A DNA stretch of 20,794 nt from Clostridiaceae bacterium (GTDB lineage Bacteria; Bacillota; Clostridia; Oscillospirales; Acutalibacteraceae), in contig CAJGDQ010000003.1 in NCBI GenBank assembly GCA_904502215.1, positions 1 through 20,794 on the forward strand, read 5' to 3'. Position 1 is the stretch's first letter. Each line of letters opens with the position of its first letter. Shown here piece by piece: positions 7,388 to 14,372 of this stretch. Made by a program: the position numbers and the translations under genes. The notes beneath the pieces are model-generated. The model was given only the letters and a program-made list of their open reading frames with translations, was not told the DNA's origin and ran no database searches.

Positions 7388-7923
7388 TTTATATATTCTT
7401 AGCCGAGGGCTTTGAGGAATGCGAAGCCTTAGCACCTATTGACATTTTGCGAAGAGCAAATATAGATATTAAAACTGTTGGTATTGGCTCTAAAACGGTT
7501 AAAGGCTCGCATAATATACCTATAGTTTGCGATTTGGAAGAAACCGAGCTTACCCATCAAAACCTCGAGGGTATTATTCTTCCCGGAGGTATGCCTGGAA
7601 CCTTAAACCTTGAGAATAACGAAACGGTTCAAAAGTTTATTGATATTGCAAACGAAAAGGGTCTTATTATCGGCGCCATTTGTGCCGCTCCCTCGATTTT
7701 AGGGCATAAAGGTATTCTCGCAAATAAAAACGCAACCTGTTTTACAGGCTTTGAAAAAGACCTATATGGCGCTAATATCGTAAACTCCCCTGCCGTTAAA
7801 GATGGCAACATTATAACCGCCTATGGTGCGGGTGCCGCATTTGAATTTGGATTTTTAATTCTTGAAGCCTTAAAGGGCAAAGAAAAAAGCCAAGATATGA
7901 AAAAACAAATGCGCTATATTTGA
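7384..7923 (+). CDS. DJ-1/PfpI family protein (YajL/ThiJ-like)
   Basis: A small single-domain protein (179 residues) of the DJ-1/ThiJ/PfpI superfamily. The nucleophile elbow GAICAAPSILG places the reactive cysteine at C100. The upstream acidic partner is E14 in AEGFEECEA, matching E18 of human DJ-1. The GGMPG loop (about 68-72) is also conserved. Members are implicated in protection of proteins and metabolites against reactive carbonyls and oxidative stress, but the activity of this one cannot be told from sequence. It is translationally coupled to tmk by an ATGA overlap and followed by mltG after 12 bases, so it is cotranscribed with dTMP synthesis. I infer a housekeeping stress or quality-control role. 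Confidence 0.88.
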   Translation: MIYIFLAEGFEECEALAPIDILRRANIDIKTVGIGSKTVKGSHNIPIVCDLEETELTHQNLEGIILPGGMPGTLNLENNETVQKFIDIANEKGLIIGAICAAPSILGHKGILANKNATCFTGFEKDLYGANIVNSPAVKDGNIITAYGAGAAFEFGFLILEALKGKEKSQDMKKQMRYI

Positions 7924-7935
7924 AAGGATAACAAA

Positions 7936-9192
7936 ATGGAGCAAAACAATAACTTTAACGCTGAAGATAACTTTATTATCGGCAAAGGCTTTGAAATAGC
8001 CCAAACCGAAGAAAAAGAAAAAAAGCACCGCAAAAGAAATAAAAAATCCCCCTCAACCGCAAAAAATATAATTTGGGTTGTTTCGGTTGTTTTAATTTCG
8101 GTATTACTCGCATTTTTTGTAATCTATGCAGGGGCAGATTTTATGGGAATCGGCTTTGGCAGAGGCGAAGAGGTTACAATGAATATCGAAAAGGGCACTC
8201 CTGCCTCAAGTATTGCTTCAGAGCTTGAAGAGGTTGGTGCTGTCAAAATGCCTTTTCTTTTTAGAATTTATACCAAACTCAAAGGGTATGACAGTCAGTT
8301 TAAATATGGCCTCTATAACTTTAATACCGAATCGGGTTATGAGGGTTTGGCACAAATGCTTATAAACGATGGAGCCAAAGCCGAAACAGTTACTATTACC
8401 ATTCCCGAAGGCACCGGTATTAATGACTTCACTAAAAATGTTAACGGCGAAAATGTTACTGTTCCCGGAATCACAACTATTTTAGAAAAAGCGGGCGTTT
8501 GCACAAGGTCGGAATTTTTAGTAGCTCTCGAAGAGGTTGAAAGAAATTCAAAGCTTTTGCAATCTGCCGATGAAATTAAAACCTACCACACATTAGAAGG
8601 TTATTTATTTCCCGATACTTATAGTTTTTATTCTTATGATGATGGCAAGGCTTGTGCCAAATTAGCCATTGAACGTATGATTAATCAGTCCCAAGCTAAA
8701 ATAACTGATGAAATGTTTGAACGTGCCGAAAAATTGGGATATTCTATGAACGAGATTCTAACTATGGCATCTATCATTCAATTAGAGGCAGGTATTGATG
8801 CTAAAACAGATGAAGCAAAAGAACGCCTTCAAGATAATATGAAGGGTGTTGCAAGCGTGTTTTATAATAGACTAAATTCCGCTGAAACGGGCGGAACATT
8901 AGGCTCATCCCCCACCTTGTTTTATGGCGATAGCTTCAAACACGATGACGGAAGATATAATACCCAAGCCGATAATGATTTTTCGGCTATTAAGGGACTT
9001 CCTCCCGGACCTATTTGCTCCCCCGGAATTGATGCTATAAATGCGGCATTATATCCCAAATCTTCCGATTATTATTATTTTGTAACCGATAGTTCCGGTA
9101 ATTTTTATTTCCATAAAACTATGGCAGAGCAAAACGCAACCATAGCAAAACTCAAGCAAGGAAAACAATGGATTTATGAGTATTTTAACTGA
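7936..9192 (+). CDS. mltG: Endolytic murein transglycosylase MltG
   Basis: A membrane-anchored lytic transglycosylase (YceG family) that cuts nascent glycan strands and is thought to set their length. It has 418 residues: a charged cytoplasmic tail (1-43), one membrane helix (about 44-66), a LysM-like region, then the catalytic domain. LEGYLFPDTY (220-229) and ASIIQLEAG are conserved, with the catalytic Glu at E284. The downstream blocks VASVFYNRL and GLPPGPICSPG (354-364) are family hallmarks. The ATG at 7936 has AAAGGA 7 bases upstream. It overlaps the U32 gene by 17 bases. Together with the nearby class B PBP this forms a cell-wall module, comparable with the yrrL (mltG) to yrrR (pbpI) region of Bacillus subtilis. 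Confidence 0.95.
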   Translation: MEQNNNFNAEDNFIIGKGFEIAQTEEKEKKHRKRNKKSPSTAKNIIWVVSVVLISVLLAFFVIYAGADFMGIGFGRGEEVTMNIEKGTPASSIASELEEVGAVKMPFLFRIYTKLKGYDSQFKYGLYNFNTESGYEGLAQMLINDGAKAETVTITIPEGTGINDFTKNVNGENVTVPGITTILEKAGVCTRSEFLVALEEVERNSKLLQSADEIKTYHTLEGYLFPDTYSFYSYDDGKACAKLAIERMINQSQAKITDEMFERAEKLGYSMNEILTMASIIQLEAGIDAKTDEAKERLQDNMKGVASVFYNRLNSAETGGTLGSSPTLFYGDSFKHDDGRYNTQADNDFSAIKGLPPGPICSPGIDAINAALYPKSSDYYYFVTDSSGNFYFHKTMAEQNATIAKLKQGKQWIYEYFN

Positions 9193-10414
9193 TTATATAA
9201 AACTGCCCGAGCTTTTAAGCCCTGCAGGTGATTTAACAAGGCTTAAGGCCGCCGTGGATTACGGGGCCGATGCAGTTTATCTTGCAGGCGAGGAATTTGG
9301 TATGCGAACTGCCGCATCCAATTTCGGCGAAGAAGATTTGAAAAAAGGCATTGAGTATGCCCATAAAAATGGTGTTAAGGTGCATATTGCCTGCAACACT
9401 ATACCCCATAATGCCGAAATGCCAAGACTTCCCGCTTTTCTTGAAATGTTAGAGGAATTAGGGGCTGATGCTATAATTTCGGCCGACCTCGGCACAATGC
9501 GTATGGTTCAAAAATACGCTCCAAGCTGTGATTTGCATATATCGGTTCAGTCGGGCATTTGCAACTATGAAACCGCTAGAGCATTCTATGATTTTGGCGC
9601 AAAGCGCATTGTATTGGCAAGAGAGCTATCTTTAGATGAGATTGCAGAAATCAGAGCCAAAACACCCAAAGAGCTTGAAATAGAAGCCTTTGCCCACGGT
9701 GCTATGTGCGTTTCCTATTCTTCAAGATGTCTTCTTTCGAGTTATATGACGGGAAGAGACGCCAACAGGGGCGACTGTGCTCAATCTTGCCGTTGGAGTT
9801 ATTCTCTTATGGAAGAAAAACGCCCCGGTCAGTATTTCGATATAACCGAAACCGATAAAGGCACCTATATCCTCAATGCCAACGATATGTGTATGGCTGA
9901 GCATCTTGATAAGATGATAGCCGCAGGCGTTGATAGTATAAAGCTTGAAGGCAGAGCAAAATCTCATTATTATGTTGCGGTTGTTACCAATGCTTATAGA
10001 GGTGCTCTTGATAGCCTCAAGGAGCAAGGAAAGGATTGGAAATGTCCCATATGGGTTAGCGAGGAGCTTAACAAGATAAGCCATAGAAACTATTCAACAG
10101 GCTTTTATCTTGATTTCCCAAAAAATTCCCAGACCTATGAAAATGCCGGCTATGTCAGAGATTATTCGGTTGCCGCTATTGTTGATGGCTATGAGGATGG
10201 CATGATTGTTGCAACCCTTAAAAACAAGTTTTTAAAAGGCCAAGAATTTGATTGCTTAGAGCCAAAATCCTCTCCCTTTAAGGTTGTTGCAAATGAATTG
10301 TTTGATGAAAAACTGAGCCCCATAGACTCAGCCCCTCATCCTATGATGACTATTAAAATCCCCTTTGAACGCCCTGTTAAAAAAGGCGCACTTCTTCGAA
10401 TGAAAGCTGAATAA
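9176..10414 (+). CDS. trhP: U32 family protein, likely tRNA U34 5-hydroxylation enzyme (TrhP-like)
   Basis: Annotated historically as peptidase U32. Members TrhP/YegQ and B. subtilis YrrN/YrrO take part in prephenate-dependent 5-hydroxyuridine formation at tRNA wobble U34, which is the likely role here. The U32 signature is visible in EAFAHGAMCVSYSSRC (170-185), followed by the GDCAQSC cluster (199-205). Cys178, Cys185, Cys201 and Cys239 are spaced much like the Fe-S-ligating cysteines of the U32 proteins UbiU/UbiV, so a 4Fe-4S cluster is plausible by inference. The C-terminal ~80 residues form the small beta-rich U32 C-domain. At 412 residues it is full length. It starts within the mltG 3' end (17-base overlap; AAGGAAA about 11 bases upstream) and ends at a terminator-like hairpin. 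Genuine protease activity is the less likely alternative. Confidence 0.85.
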   Translation: MSILTDYIKLPELLSPAGDLTRLKAAVDYGADAVYLAGEEFGMRTAASNFGEEDLKKGIEYAHKNGVKVHIACNTIPHNAEMPRLPAFLEMLEELGADAIISADLGTMRMVQKYAPSCDLHISVQSGICNYETARAFYDFGAKRIVLARELSLDEIAEIRAKTPKELEIEAFAHGAMCVSYSSRCLLSSYMTGRDANRGDCAQSCRWSYSLMEEKRPGQYFDITETDKGTYILNANDMCMAEHLDKMIAAGVDSIKLEGRAKSHYYVAVVTNAYRGALDSLKEQGKDWKCPIWVSEELNKISHRNYSTGFYLDFPKNSQTYENAGYVRDYSVAAIVDGYEDGMIVATLKNKFLKGQEFDCLEPKSSPFKVVANELFDEKLSPIDSAPHPMMTIKIPFERPVKKGALLRMKAE

Positions 10415-10421
10415 TGTTTAA

Positions 10422-10462
10422 AAAATCCCTTTCGGTTAAAACTTATTAACGAAAGGGGTTTT
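10422..10462 (+). terminator. Terminator-like hairpin containing the PBP ribosome site
   Basis: A stem of 12 pairs (10422-10433 with 10451-10462, one G-U), then a bulged G and 5 inner pairs (10435-10439 with 10446-10450) around an AACTTA loop. The 3' arm ends in TTTT and is followed by ATTT, as in an intrinsic terminator. The same arm contains GAAAGGGG, the Shine-Dalgarno of the PBP gene, 8 bases before its ATG. Confidence 0.7.
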
Positions 10463-10466
10463 ATTT

Positions 10467-12071
10467 ATGGATAATATTATATTTTGGCGGATATTTTCCA
10501 AAAGAAGTGCAATTTGTTTTTTTCTTATTTTGCTATTATTTTTCATATCGGTTTTAAGGGTTGGTGTAACCGCAACTGCCGATTACTCAAAAACAGGTTA
10601 TCAAGGTAATTCCTTAAGACTTACCATTTCAAAACAAAGAGGCACTATTTATGACTGCAATATGGTTCCGCTCACCAATTCAAACAGAAAAATCATAGCC
10701 GCAGTTTCCCCGACTCCAAGGGCAGTTACCGCAATCTCTTCTATTTTACAAGGAGAGGAACTTCAAAACGTTTTGGCGTTACTAAGAAATAATAAGCCTG
10801 TTTTATGTGAGGTGGATGAGTGGATAGAGTGCGATGGAATTGTTTGCACCTATGTTTACGGGCAATCGGATTATATTCCTGCTATTCATCTTTTAGGCTA
10901 TACCGATATAGATTTTAAGGGTGTTTCGGGTATTCAGTTGGCCTATGATAGCATTCTCTCAAGCGAAGAGGAAATCTATATTTCTTATGACTGCAATGCA
11001 AAAGGAGAAATTTTAGAGGGAGCCACGCCCCATCTTGTTAATAACACCTCAGTAGAGGCTAGCGGGGTTGTTTCAACAATAGATATAAATATTCAGTCGA
11101 TAGCCGAAGAAGCAGCAAGCGCTATTGAAACGGGTGCGGTTGTTATAGCCGAGGCTAAAAGCGGTAAAATAAGAGCCAGTGTCAGTCGGCCCGACTTTAA
11201 TATGCAAACCATAGAAGAAAATCTTAATAATGCCGATTCTCCCCTTTTAAACAGAGCAATTAATGCCTATAACGTTGGCTCGGTTTTTAAGCCTTGTATT
11301 GCAATTGCAGGAATTGAGAATAATAAAAATAATTTTTTGTATAACTGCACAGGCTCATTCGAAATTATTGATAGATTCTTCCGTTGCCATGATTTATCGG
11401 GACACGGCATAATGAATCTCCGTTCGGCGATTGCTCATTCCTGTAACACCTTTTTTTATAATTTTGCAATAGAAATAGGCAATGAAAAAATTTATGATAT
11501 AGCATCTTCCCTGAGATTTGGAAAACAACTTGAAATATGTGATAATATAAAAACGGCAAAAGGGAATCTTCCAAAAAAAGAAAAACTCGAAAATCTAGCT
11601 CAACTTGCAAACTTTAGCATAGGTCAAGGAGAATTGCTCTTATCCCCTATTTCTATGCTAACACTTTATTCAGCCGTTGCAAACGATGGTGCTTATTATA
11701 TTCCCTCTGTTGTTGAAGGCACTTTGAAAGACGGAAAATTCACCGAATATCAAAAAGGCAATAAAACTCAGGTTATGCAAAAGGAAACTGCCGATATTTT
11801 AAAGACACACTTAGAAGCAGTTTTACTTGAAGGAACAGGCACAACGGCACTTCCAAAAACTGTTACGGCAGCAGGAAAAACGGCAACCGCTCAAACAGGA
11901 AAATATAAAAATGGGGTTGAAATTTGTCAAGGTTGGTTTTGCGGCTTGTTCCCTGCCGAAAATCCAAAATATGTTGTTATAGTTTTCTCAGAAAACACAA
12001 ACCGACAAACCCAAACCTCAAACCAAATTTTCGCCCAAATCGCTGATAAAATAACCGAACTTGAGAAATAA
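10467..12071 (+). CDS. Class B penicillin-binding protein (peptidoglycan DD-transpeptidase)
   Basis: Cross-links peptidoglycan peptides outside the membrane. Of 534 residues, 1-13 are cytoplasmic, 14-34 form the membrane anchor, 35-200 are a dimerisation-like region (RGTIYDCN at 58-65 is the usual class B opening), and 200-534 the transpeptidase. Motif 1 is S272-V-F-K275, motif 2 S325-C-N327. Motif 3 reads K471-T-A473 in GKTATAQTG, where KTG is usual. It is shorter than PBP2 or SpoVD types and lacks PASTA repeats, so it is closest in size and context to small SEDS-linked or PbpI-like class B enzymes; I cannot assign the subtype. The ribosome site AAGGGG lies inside a terminator-like hairpin, so expression may be attenuated relative to thyX-trhP upstream. 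Confidence 0.88.
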   Translation: MDNIIFWRIFSKRSAICFFLILLLFFISVLRVGVTATADYSKTGYQGNSLRLTISKQRGTIYDCNMVPLTNSNRKIIAAVSPTPRAVTAISSILQGEELQNVLALLRNNKPVLCEVDEWIECDGIVCTYVYGQSDYIPAIHLLGYTDIDFKGVSGIQLAYDSILSSEEEIYISYDCNAKGEILEGATPHLVNNTSVEASGVVSTIDINIQSIAEEAASAIETGAVVIAEAKSGKIRASVSRPDFNMQTIEENLNNADSPLLNRAINAYNVGSVFKPCIAIAGIENNKNNFLYNCTGSFEIIDRFFRCHDLSGHGIMNLRSAIAHSCNTFFYNFAIEIGNEKIYDIASSLRFGKQLEICDNIKTAKGNLPKKEKLENLAQLANFSIGQGELLLSPISMLTLYSAVANDGAYYIPSVVEGTLKDGKFTEYQKGNKTQVMQKETADILKTHLEAVLLEGTGTTALPKTVTAAGKTATAQTGKYKNGVEICQGWFCGLFPAENPKYVVIVFSENTNRQTQTSNQIFAQIADKITELEK

Positions 12072-12131
12072 AAAAACAGACAGCACCTTCGGCGCTCGAG
12101 TTCGCAATTTATATACAAAAATAGACAGCAC
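12072..12131. repeat. 15-bp imperfect direct repeat containing the tRNA terminator tail
   Basis: AAAAACAGACAGCAC (12072-12086) and AAAAATAGACAGCAC (12117-12131) differ at one base. The second copy is the 3' arm and T-tract of the tRNA terminator. The first copy follows the PBP stop. On the minus strand the first copy is also preceded by a small AGCGCC-GAA-GGTGCT hairpin and followed by seven T's, so it may act as a backup terminator. The origin is unclear. Confidence 0.5.
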
Positions 12132-12153
12132 TGAACTTAATCAATGCTGTCTA
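12117..12153 (-). terminator. Intrinsic terminator of the tRNA-Ser pair
   Basis: Minus strand: TAGACAGCA (12145-12153) pairs with 12122-12130, 9 bp, a 14-base loop, then TTTTT (12117-12121). It starts 3 bases after the CCA end of tRNA-Ser(GCU). Confidence 0.85.
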
Positions 12154-12155
12154 CC

Positions 12156-12249
12156 TGGCGGAGTAGGAGAGACTCGAACTCTCGCGCCGGGGTTTAGCCG
12201 ACCTACGCCCTTAGCAGGGGCGCCTCGTCACCAACTTGAGTACTACTCC
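12156..12249 (-). tRNA. tRNA-Ser(GCU)
   Basis: A class II tRNA of 94 bases including the encoded CCA. Acceptor GGAGTAG pairs with CTACTCC, discriminator G. Anticodon stem CGCCC/GGGCG encloses loop CTGCTAA with anticodon GCT, reading AGC/AGU codons. The long variable arm has a GTCGG/CCGGC stem. T arm: GAGAG, TTCGAGT, CTCTC. It lies 40 bases downstream of tRNA-Ser(UGA) and shares its promoter. Confidence 0.97.
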
Positions 12250-12289
12250 ATATTGCTGAACGGTTTAAAAACCTATTAAATTAAAAAAA

Positions 12290-12377
12290 TGGCGGAGAGG
12301 AAGGGATTCGAACCCTTGTGCCTTTTGGGCAAACGGTTTTCAAGACCGCCTCGTTATGACCACTTCGATACCTCTCC
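12290..12377 (-). tRNA. tRNA-Ser(UGA)
   Basis: A class II tRNA of 88 bases including encoded CCA. Acceptor GGAGAGG/CCTCTCC, discriminator G. Anticodon stem GCGGT/ACCGT with loop CTTGAAA, anticodon TGA, reading UCA and other UCN codons. The variable arm has a GCC/GGC stem, and the T arm is AAGGG, TTCGAAT, CCCTT. It is first in the tandem pair, 16 bases after the -10 box. Confidence 0.97.
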
Positions 12378-12392
12378 GAATGCGACTTTAGT

Positions 12393-12421
12393 ATTTTACC
12401 ATAACAAAAGATAAAAGTCAA
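12393..12421 (-). promoter_or_regulatory. Promoter of the tRNA-Ser pair
   Basis: Minus strand: -35 TTGACT (12416-12421), 17-base spacer, -10 TAAAAT (12393-12398) with extended TGG, placed directly upstream of tRNA-Ser(UGA). Confidence 0.85.
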
Positions 12422-12457
12422 CTCTATTTTATCAAAAAATAAACTCTTTTATACAAT

Positions 12458-12494
12458 AAAAAAAATTAAGGCTATCGCTTTAAGCGATAGCCTT
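12458..12494 (-). terminator. Intrinsic terminator of the rpmG-secE-nusG-rplKA operon
   Basis: A perfect 12-bp stem (AAGGCTATCGCT 12468-12479 with 12483-12494), 3-base loop, followed on the minus strand by AA and eight T's. It begins 11 bases after the rplA stop. Confidence 0.93.
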
Positions 12495-12505
12495 TAAAAT
12501 TTCAA

Positions 12506-13201
12506 TTAAACGCCGAACTTAGCTACGTTGAGCTTAACGCCGGGGCCCATTGTGGTTGCGATAACGCAAGACTTAATATACTGACCCTTAGTAGCAGCGG
12601 GCTTAGCTTTGATGATAGCACCCATAAGTGCATCAAAGTTCTCCTGAAGCTTTTCAGGACCAAAGGAAACCTTGCCGATGGGGCAGTGAATGATATTGGT
12701 CTTATCAAGACGATACTCAATCTTACCAGCCTTAGCCTCGGTAACTGCACGAGCAACATCAGGGGTAACGGTTCCTGCCTTAGGAGTAGGCATAAGTCCA
12801 CGGGGACCTAAAACCTTACCAAGACGACCAACAATACCCATCATATCAGGTGTTGCGATAACAACATCGAAATCAAGCCAGTTCTCATTCTGAATCTTAG
12901 CAACGAGTTCCTCAGCTCCAACGAAATCAGAGCCAGCTTCCTCAGCAGCTTTTGCATTATCACCCTTTGCTAAAACAAGGGTTCTAACCTTTTTACCAGT
13001 TCCGTTCGGAAGAACAACTGCACCTCTAACCTGCTGGTCAGCGTGACGAGAGTCAACACCCAAACGAACGTGAATTTCAACCGTTTCATCGAACTTAGCA
13101 GTGCCGGTTTTAACAGCAACCTCAACTGCTTCGTTCACATCGTAAAGCTTACCGGTTTCAATAAGCTTTGCGCTTTCATTATATTTCTTTCCGTGTTTCA
13201 T
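12506..13201 (-). CDS. rplA: 50S ribosomal protein L1
   Basis: L1 binds the mobile L1 stalk of 23S rRNA and helps release deacylated tRNA from the E site; in several bacteria it also represses its own rplK-rplA message. The 231 residues match the family length. The opening MKHGKKYNES, the central VIATPDMMGIVGRLGKVLGP and RGLMPTPKAGTVT segments and the C-terminal IATTMGPGVKLN are diagnostic. The ATG (13199-13201) has GGGAGG 7 bases upstream. It follows rplK by 53 bases with no terminator between, and ends the operon at a strong terminator. Confidence 0.98.
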   Translation of the reverse strand: MKHGKKYNESAKLIETGKLYDVNEAVEVAVKTGTAKFDETVEIHVRLGVDSRHADQQVRGAVVLPNGTGKKVRTLVLAKGDNAKAAEEAGSDFVGAEELVAKIQNENWLDFDVVIATPDMMGIVGRLGKVLGPRGLMPTPKAGTVTPDVARAVTEAKAGKIEYRLDKTNIIHCPIGKVSFGPEKLQENFDALMGAIIKAKPAATKGQYIKSCVIATTMGPGVKLNVAKFGV

Positions 13202-13254
13202 TGTTTACCTCCCAATAAGTGGTTAAATCGGAATTTTCCTCCCACGAGAGAGAA

Positions 13255-13680
13255 TTAATCGACTACTTCTACGCCCATGCTGCGAGCAGTTCCAGCTATC
13301 ATACTCATAGCGGTCTCGATGCTTGCTGCATTAAGGTCAGGCATTTTGGTTTCAGCGATTTTCTTAATTTGCTCTCTGGTGATTTTGGCAACCTTAGTTT
13401 TATTCGGTGTGCCCGAAGCACTCTCAATGCCGCAAGCCTTCTTAATAAGAACAGCTGCGGGAGGAGTCTTGGTGATGAAGCTGAACGAACGGTCTGCATA
13501 AACGGTGATAACTACCGGAATGATAAGACCTGCATCATTCTTTGTTCTCTCGTTGAACTCCTTGGTGAACGCCATAATGTTGACGCCGTGCTGACCAAGA
13601 GCAGGACCAACCGGGGGAGCCGGTGTAGCCTTACCTGCAGGGATTTGAAGCTTAATGTAACCTGTGATTTTCTGAGCCAT
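13255..13680 (-). CDS. rplK: 50S ribosomal protein L11
   Basis: L11 forms the GTPase-associated centre of the large subunit with L10/L12 and 23S helices 43-44 and is needed for stringent-response sensing by RelA. The 141 residues are standard length. The N-terminal domain has the Pro-rich PAGKATPAPPVGPALGQHGVN stretch (14-34), and the C-terminal RNA-binding domain ends IAGTARSMGVEVVD. The ATG (13678-13680) has GGAGGTG 7 bases upstream. A structured 150-base leader separates it from nusG. Confidence 0.98.
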   Translation of the reverse strand: MAQKITGYIKLQIPAGKATPAPPVGPALGQHGVNIMAFTKEFNERTKNDAGLIIPVVITVYADRSFSFITKTPPAAVLIKKACGIESASGTPNKTKVAKITREQIKKIAETKMPDLNAASIETAMSMIAGTARSMGVEVVD

Positions 13681-13701
13681 TTATTTGCACCTCCATTATT
13701 C

Positions 13702-13800
13702 GTGGTAACAGTGTTTTAATAAAACACCTGGCGGAACGGTCATATTCCGTCCCTCCCACCGTGGCGCATTACCCTTACGCCATGGGGACAGTTATCTGTC
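13702..13800 (-). promoter_or_regulatory. Structured leader of rplK-rplA (candidate L1-responsive element)
   Basis: The gap between nusG and rplK folds, on the minus strand, into a series of hairpins: GACAG/CTGTC (13787-13800), TGGCGTA/TGCGCCA (13762-13782), a GGACGG/CCGTTCC stem with a bulged U (13733-13752) and GTGTTTT/AAAACAC (13711-13727). GTGGG (13755-13759) can pair with CCAC (13702-13705) to close the last two, just before the rplK ribosome site. Autoregulation of rplKA by L1 is known in other bacteria; that this is the L1 site is inference. No T-run follows any stem, so it is not a simple terminator. Confidence 0.5.
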
Positions 13801-13834
13801 AAAATTTAATAAGCATTACTGCCAATTAACTGAA

Positions 13835-14362
13835 TTAATCAGCCAAAGCAATCTGGTCAAGCTCTAACTCAACCGGAGTTTCTCGGCCAAACATAGAAAG
13901 AACTACGCAAACATTGTTGTTAGCGGTATCAACCGACTTAACAGTTCCTGAGTAGCCCTCAAGAGGTCCGCTGATGATTTTAACCAAATCACCCTCGCTG
14001 TAACCAACCTCAACGCTGTGCTTTTCAACGCCAAGAGCAGCAACCTCTTCATCGGTAAGCGGAACCGGTTTTGAAGCCGGACCAACAAACCCTGTGCAAC
14101 CACGTATGTTTCTAACAACATACCAGCTGTCATCAGTAACAATCATTTTAATTAAAACATAACCGGGGAAAATTTTGCGCTCAACTTCGCGCTTTTTATC
14201 TTCCTTTATTTCGGTTACAGTTTCGGTTGGAATTTTAATCTCATGAATAAGGTCCTGCATACCACGACTTTCAACCATAGTTGCAAGGTCGGTTGCTACC
14301 TTATTTTCATATCCCGAATAGGTATGAACAACGTACCATCTAGCTTCTCTAGTTTCAGACAT
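13835..14362 (-). CDS. nusG: Transcription termination/antitermination protein NusG
   Basis: NusG binds the RNA polymerase clamp and couples transcription to the ribosome or to pausing and termination. The N-terminal NGN domain is clear from REARWYVVHTYSGYENKVA (5-23) through RKIFPGYVLIKM and WYVVRNIRGCTGFVG. The C-terminal KOW domain is GDLVKIISGPLEGYSGTV onward. At 175 residues it is of normal length. The ATG (14360-14362) has AGGAGG 7 bases upstream. It follows secE by 10 bases, the usual secE-nusG order. Confidence 0.98.
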   Translation of the reverse strand: MSETREARWYVVHTYSGYENKVATDLATMVESRGMQDLIHEIKIPTETVTEIKEDKKREVERKIFPGYVLIKMIVTDDSWYVVRNIRGCTGFVGPASKPVPLTDEEVAALGVEKHSVEVGYSEGDLVKIISGPLEGYSGTVKSVDTANNNVCVVLSMFGRETPVELELDQIALAD

Positions 14363-14372
14363 AAGTTACCTC

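Noticed and set aside
12061..12279. A 72-codon plus-strand ORF
   Set aside because: It runs antisense through the tRNA-Ser(GCU) gene and its terminator; composition is dictated by the tRNA and there is no ribosome site.
12156..12377. tRNA-Ser genes as an attachment site of an integrated element
   Set aside because: Both tRNAs are complete and no integrase, transfer gene or distant copy of a tRNA 3' end is seen; only the short terminator repeat remains unexplained.
13219..13719. A 166-codon plus-strand ORF
   Set aside because: It lies opposite rplK and its leader, and has no recognisable protein character; L11 on the other strand is certain.
13797..13802. TTGACA on the minus strand upstream of rplK as a promoter -35
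   Set aside because: At 16-18 bases there is no acceptable -10 (CGTAAG at 17), and the element is half of a GACAG/CTGTC hairpin in the leader.
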